Source: Bombus terrestris
Taxonomy: Eukaryota > Arthropoda > Insecta > Hymenoptera > Apidae
DNA: 64,000 bases
NCBI RefSeq assembly: GCF_910591885.1
Contig: NC_063276.1
Coordinates: 8,432,001 to 8,496,000, forward strand
Direction: 5' to 3'
Shown one piece after another: positions 36,301 to 51,300 of this stretch. The notes beneath the pieces were generated by a model. The model saw only the letters and a list, made by a program, of their open reading frames with translations. It did not search any database and was not told the origin of the DNA. Each line of letters opens with the position of its first letter. Position 1 is the first letter of the stretch. Both the position numbers and the translations under genes were made by a program.

Positions 36301-39300
36301 TCCTGACAATCGTTACAGACGATGCATCAAGGGAAAAAGCTTTTTCAACGTGTTCCGTTTTCCGACGAACCATCAGCGTTGCGTGTTCGCTATCTTTATT
36401 TCCGCTGATCGTAAAACACTGTATAAACCACTACACTTATCAGGCAGTAATATCGAAAATGAAATGAATAATTTACGACCGTGGAGACACTTGCCATGAA
36501 ATAACAAGCATGCTACTTATAGTTAACATTTCTTAAATAATCCTTGGAACTGGTGCAATTAAACTATTAAACTGCTTCTGCTATATTTTTGTATTTGAAA
36601 ACATTAGTCCATATATACATATCCAGTTTATAAAATTGTACTCTGATGTGTGATCTTTGTTTTTCTTAATTTGATGAGAAATTTAATATAATTACAATGT
36701 TCACAAGATAGATAGATAGATCAAAATAAATGTTTAATTAAAAATTGTTGAAGAAATTTTTATCACAAAATAGATCCTGACTTTGTAGTATAACCATATA
36801 TAAATTGTATGATTATATAATAACTAAACTCTTGTCATTGTTGTATTTGTCTAGATTATCTAGATTATTATTGTCTAGATTATTATTAAACTAAATCATT
36901 TATAAATTAATACGAATTATATACTTATTGCATTCAATATTTAATACTGTAGCAATCAATTCTTTTTATTCATGCGACAGAATTGTGTAATTTATAGAAG
37001 TACTATGAATATAAAGTGTCGTGGGTTATTTATTCAAAATTTGATTGTCAACTGATCAAACGTTTTTTTATTGTTATTTTATCAAGGTTCCTAAAATTTT
37101 GTTAAATTATCATTCAGCTTTTCATTCACAAGTAAAGCCTCATGTTTGGGAAAGAAAACAAATTTTGTAGAGCAGAATAAATTCCTATCGCATAAACAAA
37201 TCCTCAAAGAAATTTCTACGATAAAAGAGAGAGTAACATAATTGATTTTATAATGTAATAAAATCACATTTGAAATTACATAAATCCCTACATATATTCT
37301 CAAACGTCCACTAATAAACGAAATTTACCCTTACGAAGAAAAAGAAATCTTTAAGATGGGAATAGAATAAATTCCTATGGTATATCTTTATATATCGTAA
37401 AGATTTTAGAAAGGAAAGAATGGGTATATCAGGGCGAAAAAAAAAAAGAAACGCATTGTCGAGTTTCGAATAAATTTTTCAAAGTTCCATCTTGAAAATG
37501 GAATGTTAGGAAGAAATGGGTCGAGTCCCTGAGGACATGCGAAGCTACGTTGGCGTTTGATCGAAGCTGGAAATTTCCAAGAACTCAAAATTACCAATTT
37601 TCTCCAAAATAAACGGTATATGGTATGTCAAAAAATTGAATAGTTCGCGTTTCTCGATTTTTTTTTTTTCTTTTTTGTTAGTTTGGTATTTTGAACGAGT
37701 GTTTACAAAACGTGACACGGATCAGCGAGATCAATGATCTAAGAGACTTCCTCCACTTGGCGCGATCCCATTGCCGGAGTTAGATGGACCATGATGGACA
37801 ATGATTAGCCCGCGAGTTCTTTGAATCATTGTCAATGGTCGTCGTTTATTGTTGTCCCACATCCGCGACAGCTAGACAATGTTTAAAGTTCATTACGTGT
37901 CGCTTTAAACAATAGGTTTTGAAATCATAAAATAATATGAGAATATTTTTTTAACAGCTTCGTTTGCTCTTCAATCACAGGAAATGAGATAAAGAAATTC
38001 ACGTATATTTGATTTAGAAGCAGATAAAAAATCTCATTGAAGGATCTAATTAAACAGGGGATAATAAAGAATGCATGCGACGTTTATTCAAAGAGAAAAA
38101 AAAATAAAAGATTGTTAGAAATAGTGATCTAAATGGAGAAAGAATATGAAAATACTTATAAAAAAGAAAGAAGAAAATTAAAGAAATTTTTTAATGATTT
38201 GAGTACCTGTGACAAGAATAATGAAAAAACGAGAATTATTTTCAAAGAAATTATATAATATTTTTGAAGAAAAAAAATTATCTGAATAATTTGAGTAAAA
38301 TGTGAATAACGAAGAAAAACACTATTATAATTGTTTTAAAAATTGGAAGATTTTTTTAGAACAGAAAAAAGTTTGATTCGATAAGAAAATTAAAAATTTA
38401 AACGAAACTAGCAAGTAACATAAATCGATATTTATACTAAAATAAATATTTGTTAGCTCTTAAAACGATTTAGAAGAGCGAGAACAACAAAAGAGTACAA
38501 ATCACTTTTAAAACCAAAAAACCTTTAGAACAATTTAAATACATAAAACTAGAATAGCAAGAAACAGCCGAGACGATACTTTGAAAGCTTTTATTTCCTT
38601 TCTTATTTAAGCAAAATAATAGTAGCGAAGCTATGATGGAAAAATATAAAAAGGCTTCTACAAAAAGTTAAAAGAACTGGAAAGTGAAATGAATATTAAT
38701 ATTCGTATGAATTGACAATCGTCCGAATTTTAAAGGGAAAGGGCCAAAAGCGACTCCCATAAATTCTCTTTCACAACTGTACAGTAATTTTGAATTAATC
38801 AAAATTTCATTTTCCTCCGAGGTGTGATCGTAGAAAATTAGAAAAGTCGCTTTCGAACTAGTCCGGATAAAATGAGTACCAGTGCGACGAGGAGTTCTTA
38901 TTAAGACCCGTCATGATTAGCTAGATCGAGCTTCCCCTATGGTGGCTGTTCTACCGATTTATCGAGCCCCGTGGAACGAACAAAGTGTGCTTTATCGTGC
39001 GTTAGAGATAGATAAATAATTATGACTAGGTAAATAATATTGTTAACCTTCCACGCGTGCAAATATCATTGCGCGTTATTTTTCCAGTATCATACGAATT
39101 CTATTAATAGGTAGACAGTAAACTGTTACGCAAATTCACATTTTTATGATCATATAATTAAGGAAAACTAACTTAAAGACATATTTGTTTCGTTCTGATG
39201 TTATAACGAATACTCGATGCATATTTAGATTTCCCGTAAACATTTTACGTTACATTACGTTTGTATAAATTTTATTTCCTATAAATGCGTAAACACTCCC

Positions 39301-42300
39301 AGTTAGTCGTTAAGTATCGACAATTACTTGCGTTCGGACATCGATGTTCGGAATATTTTTAAGAATAATTTTACATTGAATTACTAAGAATCTTTTTCCA
39401 TTGATAAAGAATTTCCTTTCACGTGTACAATCAACTTATATGAATGAATTGCTCTCTTCACTCTTCCAGAGATATTAATAAATACTATAGATACTGCAGA
39501 AGGTGTATGAAAGATTTTCAAAGCTATTACAAATATTATTAGCTACGAATATTTACGAGTGGTCTGTAAAATGCTTGCGTACGAATACTTTGATTTTTAT
39601 TTTAGATAACGACAGGCTACCCAATTATTTCTGAATGAATAAAATCCTTCTGCGAATGTGCACTAAATCTCAATGTCCATGACTATATATTTGAATATTA
39701 TTTTTGTGAAAAAAGATAGAAAATAACTACCTTTTATATCAGACTTAATGAATGTAGTCCTAAAAGAGATCAAATGCTAAATTTTGTATCAAGCTTTTTA
39801 TTGGAATATATAATAGCATTACACTTTCAAGGAGCAATGAGTGGTTTTTCTTCATCAACCGAAGAAACATTTGCTATTTAAATATTTACAAGGGACCGTT
39901 GGTTTCTCTGAGAAATACACATTTCAGCACAAGACACCAGGAGTTAAGAAGTTTCGAGGTCCAAGTAAATGAAGAAATAAAGAGCACTTGAGGCTATTGC
40001 GTGACTTATGATTCCTATTGGACGCAATGAAAGTTACCTTACAATTATACGAATTTCGGTCTTGAAGCAACCTTTGGTTCGTTATATTAGAGAATCAATT
40101 ATTTCACACGTCGTTGCTCTACTAAAGAACGCTTCTATCGCTTGTCTACCATTATCATTCTTTAAGCGAATACATAAAAAATTCTTAAATATTTTTCAAG
40201 TTCGCAGAATTCTCCATAGACGTGAATTAATCATTCTCTGCAAATTAACGAATTGTTACTTAAAAAGGTAAAGGGTCACGACTCGTTTTTGTTCCAAGTT
40301 AGATTTCACATTTCTGAGAATTTTGTATAAATGAACCTCTATGAATATTACATTTGTACGATGAATACATTACTAGTTTTTTGTATCAAATGACGTCCCA
40401 ATACGTAATACGTCCTCGAACGTATACAATAACATGCAAGAGACATCATTTGACGTCAAGGATTATTTGACGTCATTATTTCTTACCTAGCCAATTTCAT
40501 TATTCCGTATGTTCATCAAATGTTATTCATAAGAAATAGACTGTGTAAATTTGTAAAAGTTCATATTATCGTTAAATTTGAAATTTCTTTTACTATTCAA
40601 ATGTCACAACGAATTCTTCGCGTTGAATATTTTTGCGCAAAAGATCGAATAAAACAATAATTAAAGGATTTGTATATTTAAATCGTATTTGTTGAAGAAG
40701 AGGAAAGATAGAAATTTCATATCGAAGAATGTAATAATTTACCTATTACAAATATCAAATTTTGATGATACGAATAAGAATTCATGAATTTGTAACACAT
40801 TCGAAAAAGTATTTGATTTATAGTTAGATCTTGTGGGTTCACTCAAATTGGTGAAAAGCGAGGCTTGTCTTCTTATCGCATTGCAGCTTCCTCGGCTCTT
40901 TATACCCTTCATGCGTGTTTCAATTTTTTCCAAAGTCGAAGTTGATGTAGGTACGGCGATGCAACCGGCCCTATGTCGTATCTCGTCTGTTTTATTGGGA
41001 AGTCGAGATCAAATCAATTTACCAAATGTCCGGTTGAACATAGGGGACCTGTAATCGTTTCAATGATATAGACCTCGTTCCAGCCAGTTATATGCCGCGA
41101 ACTATGTGCATTAGCGGTCCAAGATGATTTTAGGTACTCTTGATACGGTGTTAAATTACCATAGAATAGACTGAACCGCGAGACACTGTCGCTACTTTTT
41201 TACGAAGAATCTTCGATTAACTTAATTCTACAGGGACAACCGTGTTTCTTAACCGTTTGAGTTCCAAGCAGCGGGATCGCGCTGTTTAGATTTTGTGTCG
41301 AAAACTCCCAGTACATTTGAACGCTACAGACGATTGATGGTATTTTGTACTTCATTGTTATCTTCTGAATAATTTTTACTAAACAAAACTTGAAATATTT
41401 ATAAACTAATAGCACGCATATATAATAATATGGATGTATTTCATAAAATAGCAAATATGATAAGCGCTATTGCGCCGTCTGTTTCTCTTCGCAATCGATT
41501 AAGACAAGAACTATTGCGCTGTTCGGCATTTTTCGACCCTCCGTTTTCAAAGACCCCTGGGACTCAAACGGTTAATTACCTTAATGGAGTATTTTATCCT
41601 AGAACTTCGAAAAACTAGGTTTCATTGTATTTTATGTCTTTGAATTTTTAGTTTTAAATGAGAAGCATGTTTAGAAAATTTTTTCCAAACAACTTACAGG
41701 TTTAGAGTATGCCAAAGGTGGGGCTTTATTGATAAAATAAATTAGGATATGGCTATTTAATGAAAAGATAGTGAGGTGATAGACGTGATAGGTACTGAAG
41801 AAACACTCGAATATATTTAACAACAAATATTTATTAACAATATATTGTGTGTGTACACGTGGTGTAAAACTCGCGGCTACTAATTTCGGTTCGCGGTTTG
41901 CGATTACAAGTTCGAACTCGGGTCAATGCGTTTCGATATGCAATAAAAGTTTACATGATGATTGTCTAAGATGTCGAGCAACTCGGATCAGTGATTGCTG
42001 CCAACTACCAACTATCAATTCGGATAGGCGTCAAACGACTCACTTGTCACGTAAAATTAAGGCTTAGGTTTTAAAGACAAGAATGTTGAGCCGTAACTCA
42101 ACTTTATGTTTCTTTTCTATCGAACTTCATTAAATAACACAAGTTTATAAGCACAATTTACACGACTGATCTGAGAAATGTTTTGTAGTTTTAGTGTCGA
42201 GGTGTTCTCGTATTATTACGTAGGAAAGCTCGGTGTGGGTGTGCCCCTTTGAACTAACAACGCGGATTCATTGTTCACACTTTTCGTTAGGAAAAATGAG

Positions 42301-45300
42301 GGTAATGATCCCCGATGCCAATTGGTTATAGCCCACGTTAATAAATGAAGATAGGAGGAGGAAGCCTCCTACCAACGTGGCTCGTAGGTGACATTGTTTG
42401 TGGGAAAAACCAGCTTTTCCGTTAGCCAAATATTCGGTTTTCCCATTAGATAACTACCTGCTTTCTCAGTAATTTGTTATAGTGAATCCTTCAGATTATT
42501 GAGGGTACGCGGTTAGGGCCCGCACATATCTGGCCTCTAATGTGGATTGACGTAACACACTCTCCGTCACGATAATGCTGCATAGGAAAACTATGATGGG
42601 GTGTGTTTAAGGATACGAGATCATCGGATTCGTTGAGGAAAGCGTTGATTCGTAAAGTGAGGAAAATGAACGTCGCTGTTAATTGGCTAATTTTGAGTTG
42701 GTGGTTGGAAAAGGATGCTAACTGCCCTTGAAAGTTGTGGGTGTTAGGTATAGGAACTGTTAAGACAAAGACTATTTGTCCCTTTGGAGGATCTTAGCTA
42801 AGTAAATTCCAAGATTGATAGCGGGTCCTTAGGCTAGCTGAAAATATTCTGTAAGAATGTATCGACATCTGGCGATCATCTTGTCCGTAGGATAGGATCT
42901 TTGTGTAGCGAGCCACGGGATAGAAACCGTTGGAAAGTTTACTGTGGAGTGCCGCTACAAAAGAATATGAAAGAATGAAATGAGAGAGGAATGTATTCTA
43001 TAATACATTTGGAAATTTGCTTTTATAGCCTATTAGAGAGATATCTTGCAAATATCCTTGTGAAAGGCGCTAAAGAGAAACAGTAAGACGCAATAAGCAG
43101 AAACAAAGGAAATGGAAGGTTTTCGAAGCAATATCATTTGCAAGTCGCACTGTCGATTCAACTGTTCCAGACGATGTGTCTTCATTAGCAAAATTATAGT
43201 CGTTTAAAACGAAAGTTAGATTGTAAGGCTAAGTTGTGTGCAACCTTCAGCCGTAATTTACGCCACTTATAATTCCCGGGTGATACATTGTTGGAAGCCA
43301 TGGAGCTTTCACGTGCTCATCGCGTGGAAAACTACACGGCTGCACATCCGCTTATCGCGGCTGCAGTACTGCAATTATCCCAGGTCGACTACAGTTACAC
43401 GAGTCGCATCGAAAATTCATTTCTACCATCACTCGAGACGCTCTTAAACGATCCGCTGTCTTCCGTCGGATTTTCCGCGCGATTTTCCCCGTGGTCCGCG
43501 CGAAAATGTCGCCATGGGAAGAATAAAACGCGAGGGAGCTGCTTTTCAATATCTAGACGTGTAATCTGAAGATAATTTATCGGAAAAAGCGAGGTAAAGT
43601 CTCGAATAATGATAATTTCTTAAAAATGATATCCACGTGAAAGAATTGTAAAAACTTCTTAAGATATTTGGCAATAAATTTCTAAACAATTCGTGGAAAA
43701 AGTTATCTAAACCTTTAGTAACCATTTCTGCGACGAAACATCTTAATCTTTAAATATCTTAAATGTTGTGTTCCTCTTGACAACACGTTAACAGTAATTG
43801 TATTGATATGCAAGTACAAGTAGTTTTGTGACAAAAGTGTGTTTTCAATGTGTTCGAGAACTCAGACACGCGAAATTCAATAAGTGTACGCAGACTATCG
43901 GGACTGACTGTATTATAAAATTCCATGCTGTTATTTTTCACGAACAAACTTCGATAAATTACACTATGTAAATTTATTTCGACACGTGATATATAACATA
44001 CGAAAGTGGTCACATAAAACAACAGCTGGCATTTCCACGGGACTAAAATTTCAAGCACTGCAGAGCGCGTGACACTTGCAATTTTCATGTGCAACCCAAC
44101 GGCGATTACGCGCGCCGCGACGCTACGCCGACCGGCGAATCTCTGATAATCGGATAATGGAAGAGCAGAGAGAGAGAGAGAAAGAGAGAGAAAGAGACTG
44201 CGATTGCGGCCGACCGATTAATTTGCCGCCCCATTGCGAGCTCCCTGCTGCTCGTTCGAAACGAGACGGAAGCCTCGAGGTTCTTTCGAGGATCGTTTCA
44301 TTTCGTTTTGAGATTGCGTCGGGATTTGTTCGATAAAAATTGCTCGTGGTTGCTGCCTTATCCTTAACGTTAGGTAGGCCATTTTACGAGATTCTTCCAG
44401 TTAACAGGAATGTCCTGCCCTCAGATTTCCGCCTTCTACATTTCCAACTTTATTTGAGGATTCATATAAATTGTGGGTGGTTGGAACATATTAAATCGTA
44501 GGATGCGAATTTGTTAATTTAGAATGAAACCTATGTACATTGTACGTACGTCGAAATACGAAGTTAGATTGTAAATTCGCAAAATCATTATCCGATTCTT
44601 TATTGCAGAAATTTCTTCTTTTATAGGAAACTGATAATCGAACAACACAGAGAAAAGAAATGACATTTTTTGGTTTTGACATTTTCAGATGACGTTACAG
44701 AAAAGAGAGATTTTAATATTCGATGCGCCGTATCAAACCCATAAAATGAAAACTATTTTTACCGCCTTCTAAAATATCTCAAATATATTAATTGTCATCC
44801 GTGAGAATGATTAATCTCGATGGAATTGATTCTATTTTTAGTAAAAGAAATTAGTAAAAAATTGACCAATTTGATTTTGATACGCGTAAACAAATAATTT
44901 ATTTATTTCCTTCAAAATAAGTAGGAAAATAGATCGATAGAAACTTTTTGCCAATCCGCGATTTCAAAATGATTTTCAGATTTTTGGAAATTTTGATGGT
45001 TTCTGAATTTATCGAGACGGTTCTGTTTGAGGAACTGGAGAGTTTGATCATCGGTCAAAAATAATTCAACGATATGCGTTTGACAGAACATTACGAATGT
45101 TATATGAAAGAGTCATTCCCCTGCTGTCATATAGTATCGGTTATAATGATTTAAACATATCGAGGAAAACAAGAATTATTCTCTCGGGGGAGAAGTATAT
45201 TTAATCATTTTTACAGTTTACGACGAGCGTTGCGAAGGGATTTATGTTATTGTACGAAAACATCTAAAAATGAAAAAGGAGAATTTTTTGTATACAAGTA

Positions 45301-48300
45301 AAAATTCTTCTTGTATGTAAACTTTAGCAAAACGTTTCCATAATTCCACTGTGTCTTGCGTTATTAATTTAACAATTTTTCAATCTCTCTCTAAAAACTT
45401 ATTTCTAGTTTCTTAAAAGTAATGTATTATGTAATATTATAATGCGAAGATCTGGCAAAAATATTTCGTAACCAACATAATGAAAGAAATGTTCCCATTT
45501 TTCTTACAAGACATAAAAAGATACGGCTATTAAGAATATAAAAGGGCTATCAATTCACGAAAATATGAGAAGAGAAGAGAAATTATTAAATCACACATAT
45601 CTGAAAAAACGAAACAAATTAGTTAATCCATGAAAATATGAAGGAATAAATCAAGTAATTAATCAACGAAAATATACAAGATAAAATAAATGATTAATCA
45701 GGGAAATTATAAAAAAATGAGAAGGAAGGATTAAATAAATACAAATGACCCAAATTGTTAATCTACGAAAATATAAAGTGGTTGAAAAAATTATTTATTC
45801 GCATGAATATCAAAAAATGATCCAAATTATTAATCTTTATATGCTGATATATAAATGAATCAAATTATTAAGCCTTGTGAATAAACAACTAACTTTTGCG
45901 CAATTTCATGTTTTTACGAACAGAACTAAAAAAAATGGAAGCCACATAAAAATCTGTTTCATCCACTAAAAATTGTAAAGGGTATCCTACGTCAAATATT
46001 TTATATACTTTTTGTATAGTCATAAATATGGAAAAAGTGAGGAATATTATTAGTCGATAAGAAATGTACGAAGAAGAAAAAGATTATTAATTCACGAAAT
46101 CGTAAAACGCGAAATAAATTATTAATACGGGTAAAAGAGAAGCATTAACGATGATAAAATGGTTGATCGTCTTTTTTCGTATTATAATTCCGATCTAGAT
46201 AATACTGTTGGCCAGAAGGATTGTGCTTATACGAGGATCAGTATTAATTTCAATCTACTGTGACCAACAGACTCCATTGTAGCTAAATCCAATCTGGATT
46301 CAGTAAAAGGGAGAAATAGCGAAGCACTACGTGACAGGAAACGCTCAGAGGTTTGGAGCACTCTTTATCGTAATTTATCATGACCTTTCTTACAAAAGAG
46401 TACTGACGTTGCGTTATTTACTTCAGAAAAACGTTAGCGGAATACCAAAATAATCTCTTTACATTCAAAAATTGCTATCATTATTAAAAGAGACAGGAAG
46501 GAGAAAGAAAAAGTAGATTGCAGCAGAACACGTAGAGGATGTTTGCTTTTGCTCTTTACCATTTTATTATGATAAACTTGGAGATGGAAAAATGGAATTC
46601 CTTGAAATATTTAAATCATATTCTCAGCGATTTAAAATCTTCTTATTTAATTCGATTTAAAACTAACGATAAGAGAAGAAAATATTTTAGAAATCTTCTT
46701 TGACAATTTCCTAAAGAAGTTACAAATTAGTATATTGCTATATTAAACGTGCACATCAGAAAACAAAATTTCTTGAAATATTCCTATTATACTGTTAATA
46801 GTTTGAAAACTCTGAGATTTCATTTAATCAGAAATAAAAACAGAATGATTATATTATGAACTATTATTGCTTTATAATTATTAGTTTACAATAATATACT
46901 TATTGGAAAATAATTTCTAAATAATTCATCTACAGCAATTTAGTGCATTAACGTTATGAACATTTCGATTCTTTAAACTTCATGAAATTATCGAATCTAA
47001 ATGGGAGCAAACATAATGACAGAAAACAAATCATTGGAACTCCCTTTCGTTGTGACAATTAAAAAAAAACAGGGTTTGATAATATAAAATATTAGAAAAA
47101 ATGTAAATGAAATTGTATTAATGATAACGATGCAATTAATTAAATAATTATTGTTATTCTTATTAAGGTTGAAGTATCTATTGCAATATCTCTAACGTTA
47201 CTTTTATATGTTACGACAATATCACCAGCGGTAAAAGAAAATTATTGCAATAACTTCGACGTAGTTTTTGTTCAGCTAAAACCCGAGAAAAGCGCTATGT
47301 TAAGCATGCAGTTTATCGGCAGTCATTGTACTCGTAATCGTTTACCAAGTTCTATCAGGAACAAAATAACAAATGACACCATATTTTAAAAATGAAATGT
47401 CAACGCTATAAATACATTACAGGACTTTAAGATATTTCGAAAACGCTACTTTAGATTGTGAAACTAATATTACAGAAGTCTTTTCTGCACTTAATAGATA
47501 ATCAATATCACGTTAATTGCCTGTTTGCGCTACAACTCTTTTATGCTTCATTTGGATTTAGTAAAAAACATGTAGCTGATTACGATACATAGAGATCACA
47601 ATATAAATATTCCGGACAAGTAAACTTGTTTGGTAATTCTATTTTTACAATCGTTGAAACTACTTTGTTCTCGTATGTAATGAAAAGCAGGTTGAAATGC
47701 AAAAAACTTGACGATCGTGATAAAGTGAAAATATCGGTAGCTGTAAGAACTTCACGTTTCACTTAAGATGATTTGAGAGTTTAAGAAAAAATCAGCTGGA
47801 ATATTAACGTCGATTGGATAGTGTCGTTTGTTTCTAAAAATCTCAAAGGCCATGATAAAGTCTAAATGACGGATCACTTAGTCTCTCGCAATGCACAATA
47901 CACTGCCGACAAGAAGAAAAACCCTGCGGATACGATAAAAAATCTTATTGACTCGTTTTATAATCGATAACATTTTTACGCGAGACACTGATTAGCCTCC
48001 GGGGGGAAGAGCGACATATTTGCTCAAAGGAGGCTTGAACCTCGTAGTAAGGTCGCCTCGATAACATGATAATCGCTGACTTTGCTGACCCTCGATCTTG
48101 AAACGCTTATTTTTAGTCGATTGGTTCTTGATGCTGGGACGCAAAATTAGGCATATGTGCTTTATAGAAATTATCAGGATCGTGAGTTTCTATAAAACAT
48201 CCAAATATATTCCAATATACTTCTTATATCCTGATAAAATAATAATACAACTTACATTTTAATATTTTTCGATAAGTTTGCATTTAAACAACATGTACGC

Positions 48301-51300
48301 ATTGGTTAGTCCATTGGTTCAAATTAATTAATACATTCGAGAAACGAAGGTAAATCATTGATATCGATATAAAATACAATACTTGAGCAATTATAATAAT
48401 GCATTTTAAAGAATGAGAATATATCCTGTTTATAAAAATTTTGGATCTTTCTTGATGATAAGTATAACTATCGAATGAAAAATGTTTAGGATGAAAGTGT
48501 GAAGATGAAAAGAGGTTCAAGGTACAAGCTTTTTAAACGTTTAAACGTCAAAGGGCTTAAAAAGTATAATAACCTAAAATTCTTGTTTAAAGGGTCACTT
48601 AAGTAAACGAAGAAGAAACGTTGTGCTAATGGAAAGGGCAAGAGATAGTAAAATATTGCTCGATAAAGGAGGCAAGAGTTATTAAAAGTTTTCCAGCGAA
48701 TGAAGCCGCCGTAAGCCCCCTATGCGCGCATTTTCTACGACGTTATCTACTTTCTACATTATTATCCGCTGGAAATCTACATGGTGGATAAAAATGGGAT
48801 AAAGTAGCTCGGTGATAGAAGCTTCTTAAACACGAGACTTTTCATAAACATTCGCCGTGCATATTTTTTATATCGTTTGCCTACCTATCTTCTGCATGCA
48901 TCGCTGAATTTTAACGAGTCTTATAGAACAAAAAATTCGTTACTTTAATATTTTATAGGGTGGCCGAGTTTTCCCAAACGAATTTTACTTCTACATTAAA
49001 ATGATGATGAAAGATGTTATCGAATTTTTGCTTAATATGATAGTTTATTCATTTTTCTATAGAAGTTAATGGATTATTTCGTTCAGATAAATAAAATTTC
49101 TAATATTTCGCTTATTGCACAAATAATTTATTCTAAATTTTAATTAAGATTAAGCTCAATCTTTGCCATTAGAATTAAGTAGAGTCAATTATTTTACAAA
49201 ATTTTATGCGAAATTTTAATTAAGATATATAAATCTTAATTTTTACTATTGACACTAATTAAAACTAATATCGTAACATGTAGTTTTTATTTTCAGTTAA
49301 TCTTAAATTAATTAATCTTAATTAATCTTTCGGACAGAAATAAGACAAAAAAAAATATGCGGCATTTAAGAAATTTAATTTATCAAGTGGCAACGAATAA
49401 TGGAAATACAAACGATTGAAGAATATGTAATTATCAACGGAAGATCTTTCAAACGATACCAATAAAATAATTATTCATCAAATTATCGATTCGTCGATAT
49501 TTCTATAAATTATTTATTCATTGATAATTTCTTGATACACAAAGATGTAACGGACGAATGCTTGTAACTGATAAATAATTTAAACGACGTTAGGACAAAA
49601 TGATTAAGGACTCTGAAGGTAATAATTTTATAGGAAAAAATAATTAATAATCCTAAAGAATCTAAAGTTCCTTAAATAAGTTTTTATCGCAGTAATAACT
49701 TGTGAAACAACTCAAGTCACTGTTTTAACTATATTATATGAACATACTATGTCAACAACATTATTCTATTCCAATCTATAATCCAAACTATCGAACTACC
49801 CCGAGTGAATTGGAAATTTCATCGGGACATCGCTTCGCTGACAAGCCGAAATATTCGGCAGAACTGTCGAACAGACACTGAATTTCAAGCGCGTGACTAC
49901 CACTGGACCGAGGGTGAAGCGTGCTTTCTTTTTCGTTTCTCGCCAACCAATTTATCAGAACCAACTCGAAACGGGTCTAGATTTCGCGTCACGTGCCGAA
50001 ATCCTTTAGCAACGCAGAAGTTTCATTGCGTGTGCCACGGCAAGAAGAACAAAATGGTTCTCGAGGGAATCTAGAGGTTATATAGCGAAAGTCGATTAAA
50101 TACGACGGACGAATTAATTTCGACTAAGTTGCGAGTAATATTAGACCAACCTAATGGAGACAATGTTTCATCGTCTCTATTATTGCAATAACATACTGAC
50201 GAATGGACTGCGAATTTTTATGTAATTTCATATTTTCCTAAACGTGGCTCAGAAAATAGAATTTATGTCTATAGATATTTATTTCACTCGCTAAATATTA
50301 TAACGATTATATTATATTATATATTATATTATAGCGATTTTCCTTAATTATTTTACGTATTTTTGTATATTATGTGCATTCTCTACATTTTTATAATCTT
50401 ATATTTTATGTAAGTAAATAAATATCCATGCAAATTAGCGATGAACAAGAGCATTCATACTTTTAGCGTAGAATATGATCTTTTGTTAAACTTTCAGTGG
50501 TTGAAAATAGCTATGGTACCAACTTTAGCCCTTAAAACAATCATATAGAATTTGAGCCTATTTGAACCACGACATGGCTTTGAGAAATGGAGAACGATAA
50601 TTTGTTGAAGGTGGATAATGAAAACCGACAGGACCTATGAAATGATCAAAGATATTATTGTGGATTACGATACGATTAGTATCGTTGTTATGCTATTACA
50701 TTGGGTGATTGGGTATGATTTAGTTATTATGCTGTTACACATTATTATGCACTGGCTGGCCCGTGTTTATGCGACGTCAAAACAAATCTCGATGTGACCA
50801 ACTATTGGCCCCTTAATGACGAATTCAAGTGGGCGTTTTAAGCACCGGCCCGACTTATTCAATGCAACTCTCCCTCTTTGCTGCTCTATTGAGCGTTATA
50901 AATCGTTACCAAAATTGACTGACAACGTCCAACGATGGAATAAGTTAGGGCAATTAAAATTAACGCCGACAATAGGATCATGGTTGAACACTGAAGATTA
51001 AGATCTTTTGTTACTTTGTTGCGATTCTGAGATTCTTTAATCGATGTCTGCGAAGATTTTATTGTAGCAGTGAATTCTGATCGTTTTCGATAATAATAGA
51101 CGATGACGAGCAGAATGTTTATGCATTTATCAATAGAAAATCTAAATATGCAAAGATATACAGAGATATACAAAATATTTAAAGTAAAATACTGTTTATA
51201 TAATAATACTTAAAGAATGAAACAAATCTCCGTTTAGGTTACATTTTGTTAGTTTTGTTTAGAAAAATTTGAATTTGCATAAACATTCATAGTCTAGTGA

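Noticed and set aside
41905..41925. GTTCGAACTC, which matches a tRNA B-box form
   Set aside because: No A-box at the right distance and no cloverleaf can be folded.
43288..43569. 93-codon frame in a CpG-rich island
   Set aside because: It begins at a non-ATG codon, other frames on both strands are also open, and no family is recognised.
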